A stretch of DNA of 64,000 nucleotides from Paenibacillus abyssi (GTDB taxonomy: Bacteria > Bacillota > Bacilli > Paenibacillales > Paenibacillaceae): contig NZ_BMGR01000012.1 in assembly GCF_014640295.1 (NCBI RefSeq), positions 62,001-126,000 of the forward strand, written 5' to 3'. This document shows, one piece after another, positions 55,446-62,958 of this stretch. Under the pieces are notes generated by a model. The model made no database searches and was not told the DNA's origin. It saw only the letters and a list, made by a program, of their open reading frames with translations. The translations under genes were made by a program, and so were the position numbers. Positions within the stretch are counted from its first letter, which is position 1; every line of letters begins with the position of its first letter.

Positions 55446-55483
55446 AAAAAAGAAGCCTGAAGAAATTTTTCTTCCAGGCCTCT
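55446..55483 (-). terminator. Terminator of the SufR-like gene
   Basis: GCCTGGAAGAAA and TTTCTTCAGGC pair and are followed by TTCTTTTTTCTG on the minus strand. Confidence 0.8.
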
Positions 55484-56158
55484 TTATAATAATTTTGAAA
55501 TGCGATAGCTGCATTTGCCTCCGCCTTTGGCAAGACACTCCGTTCGTTCCACAGGCGTCTCCAATAATGCTTCGAATAAATCCAATTCACAATGACATGC
55601 CATCTGATAACGATTGGCAATCTGGGCTATCGGACAGTTATATTCATGAAGAATGAGTTCGCCTTCCTTTGATTCCACCTGTGCCATGTACCCGCCGGAA
55701 TTCTGAATGGCAGCCAGTTCCTCAACACGCTGCTCCAACGTCTTTCCTTGCATTCGTGAAACGTATCGGTTCAACAGCTTTTGCTTACGTCCCTCGAATA
55801 ACTTAGAAACGGTTCCTGCCAATTCCGGGACCTCTTCAAGTTCCTCCAGAAGATCCAGTGCCAATACATGATAATTTTTGGGGAACAGGCCATCCGCAGC
55901 CTCGGTTAAACCATATAGATGAGAAGGCCGCCCCATCGGCTGACGAACGATCGAAGTCCTTACGTAACCGTCGCGTTCGAGTGTATTTAAGTGACGCCTG
56001 ACTCCCATTTCTGTAATACCAAGTTCTCTCGACAGTTCTCCTGTACTACTTGGTCCTTTAGTTCTAAGCAGCGTTAAGATGATCTGGCGAGTGGAACCAT
56101 CCTGGCGGAGTATCCCTTCCTTATGCACTGCATGATTACCGTCCATCCTCATCACCAT
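55484..56158 (-). CDS. DeoR/ArsR-type regulator with Cys-rich C-terminus (SufR-like)
   Basis: The 224-residue protein has a winged helix (RQIILTLLRTKGPSSTGELSRELGITEMGVRRHLNTLERDGYV) and a C-terminal Cys cluster: C175, C188, C190, C208 and C216. This layout is that of SufR-like regulators, where Cys residues hold an Fe-S cluster that controls DNA binding. No suf operon is in the window. The exact start is unclear because three ATG codons follow each other at 56158, 56152 and 56146. Confidence 0.82.
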   Translation of the reverse strand: MVMRMDGNHAVHKEGILRQDGSTRQIILTLLRTKGPSSTGELSRELGITEMGVRRHLNTLERDGYVRTSIVRQPMGRPSHLYGLTEAADGLFPKNYHVLALDLLEELEEVPELAGTVSKLFEGRKQKLLNRYVSRMQGKTLEQRVEELAAIQNSGGYMAQVESKEGELILHEYNCPIAQIANRYQMACHCELDLFEALLETPVERTECLAKGGGKCSYRISKLL

Positions 56159-56283
56159 CCCATTCTTGCGCCGAAAACCGCAAAAGCCATCACGCCGTTT
56201 TATCGGAACATCATGGCTTGCATACCGCTATTGTATCCTATTTTGCGTTTTTCGTAAATCAACAGCATATTCTTGATTCAACG

Positions 56284-56709
56284 CTATGCTTCCAACTCAC
56301 GCTCCAAATACTCCTGTACAGCTTGTCTAAACTGTATGAGGACATCAGGAAGTACAACCGTTAAAGGATGGAGCTCCTTGCGCGGCCACTCGTAATATTC
56401 CTGGGCGAGCGGCTTGCGCAGCTTAACCAGCTTTTGCAGCACATCATACAGCTCAGCCGGAAAAACCGCTTCACCGTGTATGATATCGACAATGTCCTCA
56501 TAGCTGCTTGCATCTCTCATAATAAATCCATCAATCAAATAACTGCCGATATCGGTTACAGTCTCTATAGCCAAATGAAGCGTACGTTCCTGTGCCAATC
56601 CCTGCAGCAATCCGCCCTGCCAGTCCGATGCCAACAACCGCATCCCATCTGCAAGCTCTGGGATCGCATCAAGCCGCTTGGCGATTTGTTCACGGTTCAC
56701 GTAATACAT
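56284..56709 (-). CDS. DUF86/HepT-like protein (YutE-like)
   Basis: A 141-residue helical protein with the DUF86 region IETVTDIGSYLIDGFIMRDASSYEDIVDIIHGEAVFPAELYDVLQKLVKLRK, the same as YutE of Bacillus. HepT members act as RNase toxins with a MntA partner; no minimal nucleotidyltransferase gene is adjacent here, so a toxin role is unlikely to be active by context. No strong binding site is visible. Confidence 0.8.
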   Translation of the reverse strand: MYYVNREQIAKRLDAIPELADGMRLLASDWQGGLLQGLAQERTLHLAIETVTDIGSYLIDGFIMRDASSYEDIVDIIHGEAVFPAELYDVLQKLVKLRKPLAQEYYEWPRKELHPLTVVLPDVLIQFRQAVQEYLERELEA

Positions 56710-56725
56710 CGCTATATCCTGCTTT

Positions 56726-56830
56726 CTACTTTTTGTTCTTCTTCCCTTTTCGTTTCAACCATCCAAAAATGATGAAAAAACTGATGATAACCACCAGAGC
56801 ATATGTCATTAACATGTATTGATCTTCCAT
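56726..56830 (-). CDS. Single-span membrane peptide, 34 aa
   Basis: A reading frame of 34 codons plus stop. The peptide has a short acidic start (MEDQYMLM), a single hydrophobic helix (TYALVVIISFFIIFGWL) and a basic tail KRKGKKNKK. AAGAAGG lies 8 bases before the ATG. It sits between the Dabb gene and the DUF86 gene, all on the minus strand, with 40-bp gaps. Confidence 0.5.
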   Translation of the reverse strand: MEDQYMLMTYALVVIISFFIIFGWLKRKGKKNKK

Positions 56831-56870
56831 CGCTATACCTTCTTTTACGCTTCATAATAGTCTTGATAGA

Positions 56871-57158
56871 TTAGCTTTCGTAATCCACGCTTACCGATGC
56901 TTCGCGGGCTTTCGCCATATGTTCGATCACTTTCTTGTGAAGAGGGTGCACTTGATATGCTTCCAGCGCTTCCATGGAATCGAATTTCGTGATCAGCGCA
57001 ATATCGTATGAGCGTTCCGAATGCAGGACATCCAATCCAACCTCGATCGATTTCAATTCTTCGATCTGGCCTTCCATTGCCCGCAGAACATTCGCTGTTT
57101 CTTCTACGCTCTGAGGACTGTTATCCTTTAATTTAAACAATACAATATGGGTAATCAT
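56871..57158 (-). CDS. Dabb-family protein
   Basis: A 95-residue alpha/beta-barrel protein starting MITHIVLFKLKD with the LxxxxxHPLHKKVIEHM end typical of stress-response Dabb domains. The ligand is unknown. GGGAGGAAGTAACATA precedes the ATG. Confidence 0.88.
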   Translation of the reverse strand: MITHIVLFKLKDNSPQSVEETANVLRAMEGQIEELKSIEVGLDVLHSERSYDIALITKFDSMEALEAYQVHPLHKKVIEHMAKAREASVSVDYES

Positions 57159-57268
57159 TATGTTACTTCCTCCCTTAGCATAATATTCAGACGTACACGC
57201 ATGACATGAACCTCTTTGTCACATAATAACCGAAATGAGTTTTTTGTGAAAGGGGATCGGATATAACG

Positions 57269-57523
57269 ATGCGTTATCCGGTTACAATTATCGCAACTAT
57301 AATTGGTATCGTGTTATGCCTGTATAATTACACCGGCTACGACCCGCATAATATGGTGTTCTTCATGTTCAGCGTACCTGCTTGGTTTATCGAGTTTTTT
57401 GTGGAAATCCACGAAGTCAGCGTGCTGCTGATGTACGTTCTGACCATTCTCAGCTGGGCGCTGCTTGGCTTTGTGGCGGATTGGTTTATCGCGCGCAATC
57501 GGCAGCGAAGAAGCGCTCGCTGA
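57269..57523 (+). CDS. Small membrane protein, 84 aa
   Basis: A protein with two or three hydrophobic segments (VTIIATIIGIVLCLYNY, MVFFMFSVPAWFIEFFV, VSVLLMYVLTILSWALLGFVADWFIA) and a basic end. No family recognised. GAAAGGGGATCG lies upstream of the ATG, with 8-15 bases spacing. Confidence 0.65.
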   Translation: MRYPVTIIATIIGIVLCLYNYTGYDPHNMVFFMFSVPAWFIEFFVEIHEVSVLLMYVLTILSWALLGFVADWFIARNRQRRSAR

Positions 57524-57545
57524 TGCCAGGTGAATCGTTCGAAAA

Positions 57546-57574
57546 AAAAGGAGCCGTGAGGCTCCTTCTTGTCT
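57546..57574. terminator. Bidirectional terminator
   Basis: AAGGAGCC-GTGA-GGCTCCTT with A tract on one side and TTCTTG on the other, between convergent genes. Confidence 0.82.
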
Positions 57575-57575
57575 A

Positions 57576-57956
57576 TTACTCTACTATAAGTTTTGATACC
57601 ATATCCAGATGGCCTTCACCACAAGGAATCGAACAATGAATCTCATACTCTCCTGGTTGGGATAAGTCAATCTCTGCTTCCGGATTGTTCATATCAAGGT
57701 GAACATCAAGTCCCTTAATCTCAATTCCGTGAATTCCTTGCTTGTTCTCCAGAACAACCTTCACTTTGTCACTGGCAGCGACTTTGTATTCATCTTGGTC
57801 GAAATGGAAATTAGAAGCTTGAATTTTCAATAATGAAACGCCCGGCGGCAACTCAGCTGCTTCATCCACTGGTTTCTCCGGAAGGCCAAACGTCATCAGA
57901 TACAGCCCTAAGACGGAAGCACCTATGAAAATAACGAACATAATCCACTTTTGCAT
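57576..57956 (-). CDS. Stand-alone membrane-anchored CuA cupredoxin (COX2-like)
   Basis: A 126-residue protein with one N-terminal membrane anchor (about 4-22) and a cupredoxin domain facing outward. The binuclear CuA ligands are all visible: H76 in GIHGIEI, C108 and C112 in CSIPC, H116 and M119 in GEGHLDM. Normal subunit II of cytochrome oxidase has two helices and over 200 residues, and no cox gene is adjacent, so this may be a copper-carrier or an alternative electron-transfer protein. GGGGGGAGTATGTAGCC precedes ATG 57956. Confidence 0.85.
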   Translation of the reverse strand: MQKWIMFVIFIGASVLGLYLMTFGLPEKPVDEAAELPPGVSLLKIQASNFHFDQDEYKVAASDKVKVVLENKQGIHGIEIKGLDVHLDMNNPEAEIDLSQPGEYEIHCSIPCGEGHLDMVSKLIVE

Positions 57957-58084
57957 GGCTACATACTCCCCCCTTACCATCATAATGTCTAATTCCTATA
58001 TTACCTAAGATCGTCCGATTTTCTCAACCTTAAACTATCGGAATAAAAAACTTTTTTTGTTTTTTTGACAAAACCATGAACAAA

Positions 58085-58492
58085 TCATTTCGAATAATAG
58101 TTTTTTAGAAGCCTCTCCGCTTCCGAACGGACAAACCCCCACAGCATAAAAAAACGGTGATGGTAACCCCTGCATATGTATTCTGCCGTTAATCCGTCGG
58201 CATCCCGGCGTTCATCAACAATCTTGATGCCCGAGGAACGAAATTGGCGGCGAAGCGCCGCCAAATCCAACAATACATGGTCCTGCAGCCCTCGCAGAAT
58301 CGATTCATACAATCTGGGCAGCTTCATCTTCGAAGAGCCGACAACCCGAATATCATGATCAAGAATCCGGAGAACAATGCCCAGCAACACATAACGCTTT
58401 AACGTCTCAAGCTCTTCTGTAGTTTGGATCGGTGGACGATCCGGTGAAGGTGAAGGCATGCCCTTCCGCCGTTCAGCGGCAGCCGAATTCAT
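58085..58492 (-). CDS. Conserved hypothetical protein, 135 aa
   Basis: The protein has a disordered start, a hydrophobic helix (LKRYVLLGIVLRILDHDIRVV) and a basic alpha-helical part (KLPRLYESILRGLQDHVLLDLAALRRQFRSSGIKIVDERR). No family recognised. GGAGGG lies 6 bases before the ATG at 58492. It ends 69 bases after the start of the holin-like gene region, on the same strand. Confidence 0.7.
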   Translation of the reverse strand: MNSAAAERRKGMPSPSPDRPPIQTTEELETLKRYVLLGIVLRILDHDIRVVGSSKMKLPRLYESILRGLQDHVLLDLAALRRQFRSSGIKIVDERRDADGLTAEYICRGYHHRFFMLWGFVRSEAERLLKNYYSK

Positions 58493-58566
58493 AACTAACC
58501 CTCCAAATAAGAACATTTGTTCTCATTATACTGCAGAAACTTTATCGCTGCAAGCGCCTCTATGAT

Positions 58567-58962
58567 TTATTTGTCTTGATCCTTAAGCAATTCAATCATT
58601 TTTCGCAGCCGTTCGGGCACAGGCAATCCGATTCGTCCACAATTTTCGGTTATCGATATCAATTCATTGGCAATATAGAAGAATATAGCCGCCCCCATGG
58701 TCACTACACCCGTACCCAACAGCAAGTCGATTCGATGAGCCAACAAAATAACGAGCAGCATCAGCCCTTTACGCGCAAGCCCCCAAAATCCGATGGCGCT
58801 GTTCAACCCCTTGCCTTCTTTAATGGCAGCCGTGACGCCTGTCAGGTAATCTACCGCCATTGCTACGAGCAAAAACGTCAATGGTTCCGTCCATCGGCCA
58901 AAAGAGAACGTCAGGACCGCTCCCGCCAGCGCACTTACTGAGCATACTGATATTAACTGCAT
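58567..58962 (-). CDS. Phage holin-like protein (Holin_4 type)
   Basis: A 131-residue protein with three or four hydrophobic segments and the Phage_holin_4_1 signature (VDYLTGVTAAIKEGKGLNSAIGFWGLARKGLMLLVILLAHRID). Similar proteins occur in phages and also as solitary chromosomal genes (YtkC). No endolysin or other phage gene is adjacent. ATG at 58962 follows GGAGGGGATGTGGTT by about 9 bases; the GTG two codons earlier is too close. Confidence 0.82.
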   Translation of the reverse strand: MQLISVCSVSALAGAVLTFSFGRWTEPLTFLLVAMAVDYLTGVTAAIKEGKGLNSAIGFWGLARKGLMLLVILLAHRIDLLLGTGVVTMGAAIFFYIANELISITENCGRIGLPVPERLRKMIELLKDQDK

Positions 58963-59076
58963 AACCACATCCCCTCCTTCCTACCAACGAGTAGTATATT
59001 CTATGCAGGAAGAAGGAAGGTTGTCTCTCGTGTTTATCCCTGCATAATCGGCAATATCAGAGATTGGGATATCGGT

Positions 59077-59244
59077 TTAAAGGAGCAGCATCTTCGCTTT
59101 CTCCATGCGGAATGCCGTCAGGTAATCGTTCAATGTCTGTCCCGTGTGCGACCTGAATTTCTCAACCTGTTTAAGGATCTCGCCGATCTTACGCCGCTCG
59201 CCTACCGCGAACATTGGCAGCGGCCAGGCACCCGTTACATTCAT
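59077..59244 (-). pseudogene. Relic of an AraC-type C-terminal helix-turn-helix
   Basis: A 55-codon frame ends with HTGQTLNDYLTAFRMEKAKMLLL, the typical second recognition helix stretch of Paenibacillus AraC-family proteins. Its upstream part (GAWPLPMFAVGERRKIGE) is not a helix-turn-helix start, so the piece is a fragment joined to other DNA. No strong binding site or downstream continuation is present. Confidence 0.45.
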
Positions 59245-59480
59245 TAACCTTGCAGGACATAGTTGAATGAGCCGGATTTGCTGCCATTCGCATTATCCCT
59301 AATGTTCATGAGCAAGACGTCTATATAGATGTTGTCGTTCGCATTACCCGCTGCATTCGGAAAGAACAGCTGCCTGTTTCCTCCATTTCACTTGTACTTC
59401 TCCGCCCTTTTGTCCCATTGTAAATGAGGCCGGCTTATTCGCCAAGATTAACACTCGGGCCGTTTACTTCATGCATTAAA
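59244..59480 (-). pseudogene. Frameshifted remnant of an unrecognised protein C-terminus
   Basis: Two minus-strand frames join into one plausible protein tail: 59388-59450 reads LANKPASFTMGQKGGEVQVKW and 59244-59387 reads NGGNRQLFFPNAAGNANDN and continues to FNYVLQG-stop. A single frameshift near 59388 separates them, and another stop lies near 59455. The sequence looks like a beta-rich secreted domain, but I do not recognise it. Confidence 0.4.
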
Positions 59481-59514
59481 AAAGTTACCATTATACTGTT
59501 GACGCCCCTTCAAA

Positions 59515-59531
59515 GCTGAATGTTCGCTGAA
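59515..59531 (-). promoter_or_regulatory. TTCAGC-N5-TTCAGC box (inverted orientation)
   Basis: GCTGAATGTTCGCTGAA is TTCAGC-GAACA-TTCAGC on the minus strand, the same half-sites as the two forward arrays. Confidence 0.6.
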
Positions 59532-59550
59532 AACAAGGAAGCAAACAGGT

Positions 59551-59589
59551 TTCAGCCCCATCTCAGGCCGCATTCAGCAAACGTTCAGC
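59551..59589 (+). promoter_or_regulatory. Four 11-base-spaced TTCAGC half-sites before the response regulator gene
   Basis: TTCAGC occurs at 59551, 59573 and 59584, with CTCAGG at 59562. All four are exactly 11 bases apart, one helical turn, the typical binding mode of OmpR-family regulators. They lie about 50-90 bases before the regulator start. Confidence 0.7.
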
Positions 59590-59640
59590 TTGATGGCAGA
59601 TAATTAGAAGCATCAAGGCATGTTTATCGGGAGGCACGTT

Positions 59641-60327
59641 ATGAAAAGCTTAAAAGGAATTAGAATTCTGCTCGTTGATGACGAACCGCATATCCTGCAA
59701 TTTCTGGAGCTGGGCTTAATGAACGAAGACTATGAGGTCAAAAGCGCGCCGGATGGCATGAGTGCCGTCAACCTTGCCTATGAATTCCAGCCTCACGTTG
59801 TTATATTAGATATCATGATGCCAGGGATGGACGGCTTTGAAGTATGCAGGCTGCTTAAAAAGAACGGTAACAATGTCGCCGTCATCATGTTAACCGCCAA
59901 AGACGATGTCGAGGATCGGGTAAAAGGCTTGACGCTTGGCGCGGATGATTATGTCGTCAAACCGTTCAGCTTCGAGGAGTTGCTTGCGCGAATTCAAGCC
60001 CGGCTGCGCAACCAGTTTCCGAGCCTTTTCAGCGAAGTCGCAATGGGGCCTTTCCGGCTGGATGACCGCAGAAAAGAAATCATCTACCGCGAGCGGGTGC
60101 TGGAGCTCTCTCCCACGGAATACGAGCTTCTCAAATTTTTGGTGATCAATCATGGGATTGTACTCAGCAAAACGAAGATTTTGGATAAAGTATGGGGATA
60201 TGATTTCGGAGGGGAAGAAAACATTGTGGAAGTTTATATCCGGTCTTTACGCGAAAAATTGAACGATAAAGAACATACATTAATTCGAACGCTTAGAGGC
60301 GCCGGGTACCGGGTAGATTTGCCATGA
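59641..60327 (+). CDS. OmpR/PhoB-type response regulator
   Basis: The 228-residue protein has a receiver domain (acidic D13-D14, phospho-acceptor D57 in ILDIMMPG, the Thr in MLTAKDD and Lys in VVKPFSF) and a C-terminal winged helix (VLELSPTEYELLKFLVINHG, VWGYDFGGEENIVEVYIRSLREKL). GGGAGGCACGTT precedes ATG 59641. The stop codon overlaps the start of the histidine kinase gene. Two 11-base TTCAGC arrays lie upstream, and another in front of the downstream secreted-protein gene. Confidence 0.93.
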   Translation: MKSLKGIRILLVDDEPHILQFLELGLMNEDYEVKSAPDGMSAVNLAYEFQPHVVILDIMMPGMDGFEVCRLLKKNGNNVAVIMLTAKDDVEDRVKGLTLGADDYVVKPFSFEELLARIQARLRNQFPSLFSEVAMGPFRLDDRRKEIIYRERVLELSPTEYELLKFLVINHGIVLSKTKILDKVWGYDFGGEENIVEVYIRSLREKLNDKEHTLIRTLRGAGYRVDLP

Positions 60328-61823
60328 GCGGGCCCCGTTCAGATAATAAGCAGTACGAGAGAATAACGCCGCGTTCGCTCCGTTACCAGCTGCTTATCCG
60401 GTCAATATTTATTTTGGCTGCCCTGCTTATGCTGATCGGAGGGCTTCAGTACGTCATCATGAAAGACTTTTTATACCGGAATCAAGCGGAATCTATGACA
60501 GCACAAATGCGTGGGTTTCCGAGGGATTTCATCCGGATGGACCTGTTTTCGGGCCGACAGCCTGAGGAAAACCCGGATGAAACGCGGCCAGGCTCCGGCC
60601 GGTCCGGAGGACCGGGGCTGTTCCTGCCGGATGCCTCCTTTGCTTACATTGACCGAAGCGGAAACTTTACTGATCTGACAGATGAGAACGGCATTCTCTC
60701 ACCGCGCCTGTCCAGTGAGACGTATATGAACATAGAAGAACAATTTTCAGAGCATGCCCCTGCCAATTACCGGATTGCCCGAGCTGAGGATGGAACCGAG
60801 CAGCTCATCGTGATCCGTCCCTTAAGTGGGCCGGGCAATACCGGGGGCATGCTGCAAATGGGTACGATAACAGGTCCGCTGCAGGATGTTGTCATGCGCC
60901 AATTACTTACGTTCGCTGCGCTCTCTCTTCTCGCATTAGCCGGTGGCTTAGCGCTCTATATGCCGGTTCTTCGGCGGACCTTGAACCCTTTGGACAAAAT
61001 GGTAAAGGCTGTTGAACGCACGGATGCAGAAAATTTGGCTGAGCGCTTTCCCGTCCAGCAAGGCCAACTGGAAATTGACCGTTTGGCAGAGTCTTTTAAC
61101 AGCATGCTGGGACGGTTGGAAATGTCCTTTGAAGCGGAGCGGGATGCGAAGGAGCAGATGCGGCGGTTCATTGCCGACGCTTCTCATGAGCTGCGCACGC
61201 CATTGACATCGATTCACGGCTTTCTGGAGGTGCTGCTGCGCGGAGCTGCCGATAAGCCGGAGCAGCTCTATGCCGCATTAAACAGTATGCACGGCGAATC
61301 TAAACGCATCAAGAAGCTGGTGGAGGACCTGCTGCTTTTGGCCAAGCTGGATCGTGCCCCGCAGCTGCAGCTGCTGGAGACACAGCTTGATGTCCTCATT
61401 CAAGAAATGGAGCCTCACCTTAGAATGCTCGCGGGCAACAGGACACTGCATTTCAATCTGACGGCGGACATCCGGGGGATGTATGATCCGGATAAAATAA
61501 AACAGGTCGTCTTGAACCTGTTTCACAACGCCGTACAGCATACCGATCCGGATAACGGGATCATTACACTTATTCTTTCAGCTGGTCGCCTTCATAGTGA
61601 GTTAAAGGTGATCGATAACGGTCCGGGAATTGCTCAAGAGCATCTTCCCCATGTATTTGATCGGTTCTATCGCAGTGACTCCTCACGCACAAGAAAACAC
61701 GGCGGCGCAGGGCTAGGCCTCTCGATCAGTCAATCGATTGTAGAGGCGCATAACGGCGCCATCAGCGTTGAGAGCGAGCCCGGCAAGGGCTGTACGTTCC
61801 GTTTCACCCTCCCCATTCTTTAA
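60324..61823 (+). CDS. Sensor histidine kinase
   Basis: The 499-residue protein has a first membrane helix at about 25-45, an extracellular sensor loop to about 190 with a Gly/Pro-rich stretch (ETRPGSGRSGGPG), a second helix at 195-214, a HAMP segment, the phospho-acceptor H288 in ADASHELRTPL, and an ATPase domain with N-box NLFHNAVQHT, DNGPGIA and the G2 box GGAGLGLSI. It autophosphorylates on H288 and passes the phosphate to D57 of the regulator. The start overlaps the regulator stop (ATGA). The stimulus is unknown. Confidence 0.93.
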   Translation: MSGPRSDNKQYERITPRSLRYQLLIRSIFILAALLMLIGGLQYVIMKDFLYRNQAESMTAQMRGFPRDFIRMDLFSGRQPEENPDETRPGSGRSGGPGLFLPDASFAYIDRSGNFTDLTDENGILSPRLSSETYMNIEEQFSEHAPANYRIARAEDGTEQLIVIRPLSGPGNTGGMLQMGTITGPLQDVVMRQLLTFAALSLLALAGGLALYMPVLRRTLNPLDKMVKAVERTDAENLAERFPVQQGQLEIDRLAESFNSMLGRLEMSFEAERDAKEQMRRFIADASHELRTPLTSIHGFLEVLLRGAADKPEQLYAALNSMHGESKRIKKLVEDLLLLAKLDRAPQLQLLETQLDVLIQEMEPHLRMLAGNRTLHFNLTADIRGMYDPDKIKQVVLNLFHNAVQHTDPDNGIITLILSAGRLHSELKVIDNGPGIAQEHLPHVFDRFYRSDSSRTRKHGGAGLGLSISQSIVEAHNGAISVESEPGKGCTFRFTLPIL

Positions 61824-61826
61824 TCC

Positions 61827-61857
61827 AACCGGTACAGTCAGCGCTGTACCGGTTTTT
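61827..61857 (+). terminator. Intrinsic terminator of the two-component operon
   Basis: AACCGGTACAG and CTGTACCGGTT pair around TCAGCG and are followed by TTTCG. The secreted-protein gene therefore has its own promoter. Confidence 0.88.
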
Positions 61858-61896
61858 CGCGTGTATGTTTTCTTCTGAAACTTTGCGATGAACATT

Positions 61897-61957
61897 TTCA
61901 GCAAATCTTCAGCTAACACTCAAGTTTCTATCAGCCTGGATTAAGATCTGTTTCAGG
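61897..61957 (+). promoter_or_regulatory. 11-base-spaced TTCAGC array before the secreted-protein gene
   Basis: TTCAGC at 61897 and 61908, CTCAAG at 61919, ATCAGC at 61930, TTAAGA at 61941 and TTCAGG at 61952 are all exactly 11 bases apart. The last one overlaps the -35 zone of the downstream promoter, whose -10 (TATACT, 61967-61972) lacks a good -35, a sign of activator dependence. Confidence 0.7.
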
Positions 61958-61966
61958 GAAGGGGTC

Positions 61967-61972
61967 TATACT
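61967..61972 (+). promoter_or_regulatory. -10 element of the secreted-protein gene
   Basis: TATACT; at 17 bases upstream there is no TTGACA-like hexamer, so the response regulator array probably supplies activation. Confidence 0.5.
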
Positions 61973-62015
61973 TCAATTTGTAAGACAAAATCTAACCAAA
62001 AAGGAGATTAAAAAC

Positions 62016-62801
62016 ATGAACAAGCTAAGCAAAAATATGATGGCGGGCGCTCTCGCCGCAACCCTGGTGCTCGGAGGTGCAGGCTATCTGCATTCAAACG
62101 CGTTTGCAGCATCGGCCTCTGACACCTCAACATCGGTGACAGACGAGTCCTCTTCTGCACAGTCGGATAGCAGCTTTGAAAGAGGAGGCAAGCGCGGCGG
62201 CTTCGGCGGCATGCATGGCGGAATGCGCGGCGGCAATCTGATGCAGGAGACAGCCGAGATTCTAAATATCGCGGAGAGCGTTATCCGTACCGAGCTGCAG
62301 TCAGGAAAAACATTTGCTCAAATAGCGGAAGCAAATGGCCTTACAAAGGAAGAATACTTAAGCAAATTGGAAGCGGCGCAAACCGAGACGATTGATGGGC
62401 TTCTCAGTGCGGGAACGATTACGCAGGAGCAGGCTGATACGCAAAAGGAAGGGCTGGCAGATCGTCTGGCGCAGGTTATTGAAATGAACAAAGCCGATTT
62501 CGGCGGACATGGAAAAGGCCATGGAAAAGGACACGGATTCGGACGATTCGGTAATCCGGAGGAAATTGCAGCTTTATTAGGCATCACTGCGGATGAGGTG
62601 AACGAAGGCATGGCATCCGGCCAATCGTTAGCCGAGATCGCAGCGGCTAAAGGTATAACTGAGGCGGACCTGATCGAGAAGCTTAAAGAAAACATGACCG
62701 ATTCACTCAAAGAATGGGTCAATGAAAAACGGACGGCTCTAACATCTACTCCACAGACTACGGAAGAAACGTCGGAAGAAACAACCTCAAACGCAGTCTA
62801 A
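62016..62801 (+). CDS. Secreted Gly/His-rich protein with two internal repeats
   Basis: The 261-residue protein has a signal peptide (about 1-31, AFA-ASAS), a Ser/Thr/Asp-rich linker, a Gly/Arg/Met/His-rich piece (GGKRGGFGGMHGGMRGGN), repeat A (79-117: EILNIAESVIRTELQSGKTFAQIAEANGLT), a His/Gly piece (FGGHGKGHGKGHGFGRF), repeat B (183-222: ALLGITADEVNEGMASGQSLAEIAAAKGIT) and a Thr/Glu-rich end. No family recognised; the His-rich parts suggest metal binding, an inference. AAAGGAGATTAAAAAC precedes the ATG. It is next to a two-component system and probably its target. Confidence 0.85.
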   Translation: MNKLSKNMMAGALAATLVLGGAGYLHSNAFAASASDTSTSVTDESSSAQSDSSFERGGKRGGFGGMHGGMRGGNLMQETAEILNIAESVIRTELQSGKTFAQIAEANGLTKEEYLSKLEAAQTETIDGLLSAGTITQEQADTQKEGLADRLAQVIEMNKADFGGHGKGHGKGHGFGRFGNPEEIAALLGITADEVNEGMASGQSLAEIAAAKGITEADLIEKLKENMTDSLKEWVNEKRTALTSTPQTTEETSEETTSNAV

Positions 62802-62825
62802 CAATGACTATTCATCAGCAAAATC

Positions 62826-62878
62826 AAAAAGATCGCCATACCCGGCCTGCATGTCCAGGTGGTTGGCGGTCTTTTTTA
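62826..62878 (+). terminator. Intrinsic terminator of the secreted-protein gene
   Basis: AAAAGATCGCCA and TGGCGGTCTTTTTT pair, with CCGG/CCAGG pieces in the loop, and T residues follow. Confidence 0.82.
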
Positions 62879-62929
62879 TGTTCTGGCAGATCGCCGACAT
62901 CAACGCCTGTTCTGAAGTCAACAAAAAAA

Positions 62930-62958
62930 TCCTAATGAAATTCTCATTAACTTCTCAT
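62930..62958 (+). promoter_or_regulatory. 11-base direct repeat TTCTCAT before the NlpC/P60 gene
   Basis: TTCTCAT occurs at 62941 and 62952, and TCCTAAT at 62930, all 11 bases apart. This differs from the TTCAGC arrays and may be a site for another response regulator. Confidence 0.4.

Noticed and set aside
56284-56709. HepT-like protein as part of a toxin-antitoxin pair
   Set aside because: No MntA-type nucleotidyltransferase gene is adjacent, and the closest match by pattern is the solitary YutE family.
58567-58962. Holin-like gene as evidence of a prophage
   Set aside because: No lysin, integrase, capsid or tail gene is near; solitary holin-like genes are common in Bacilli.
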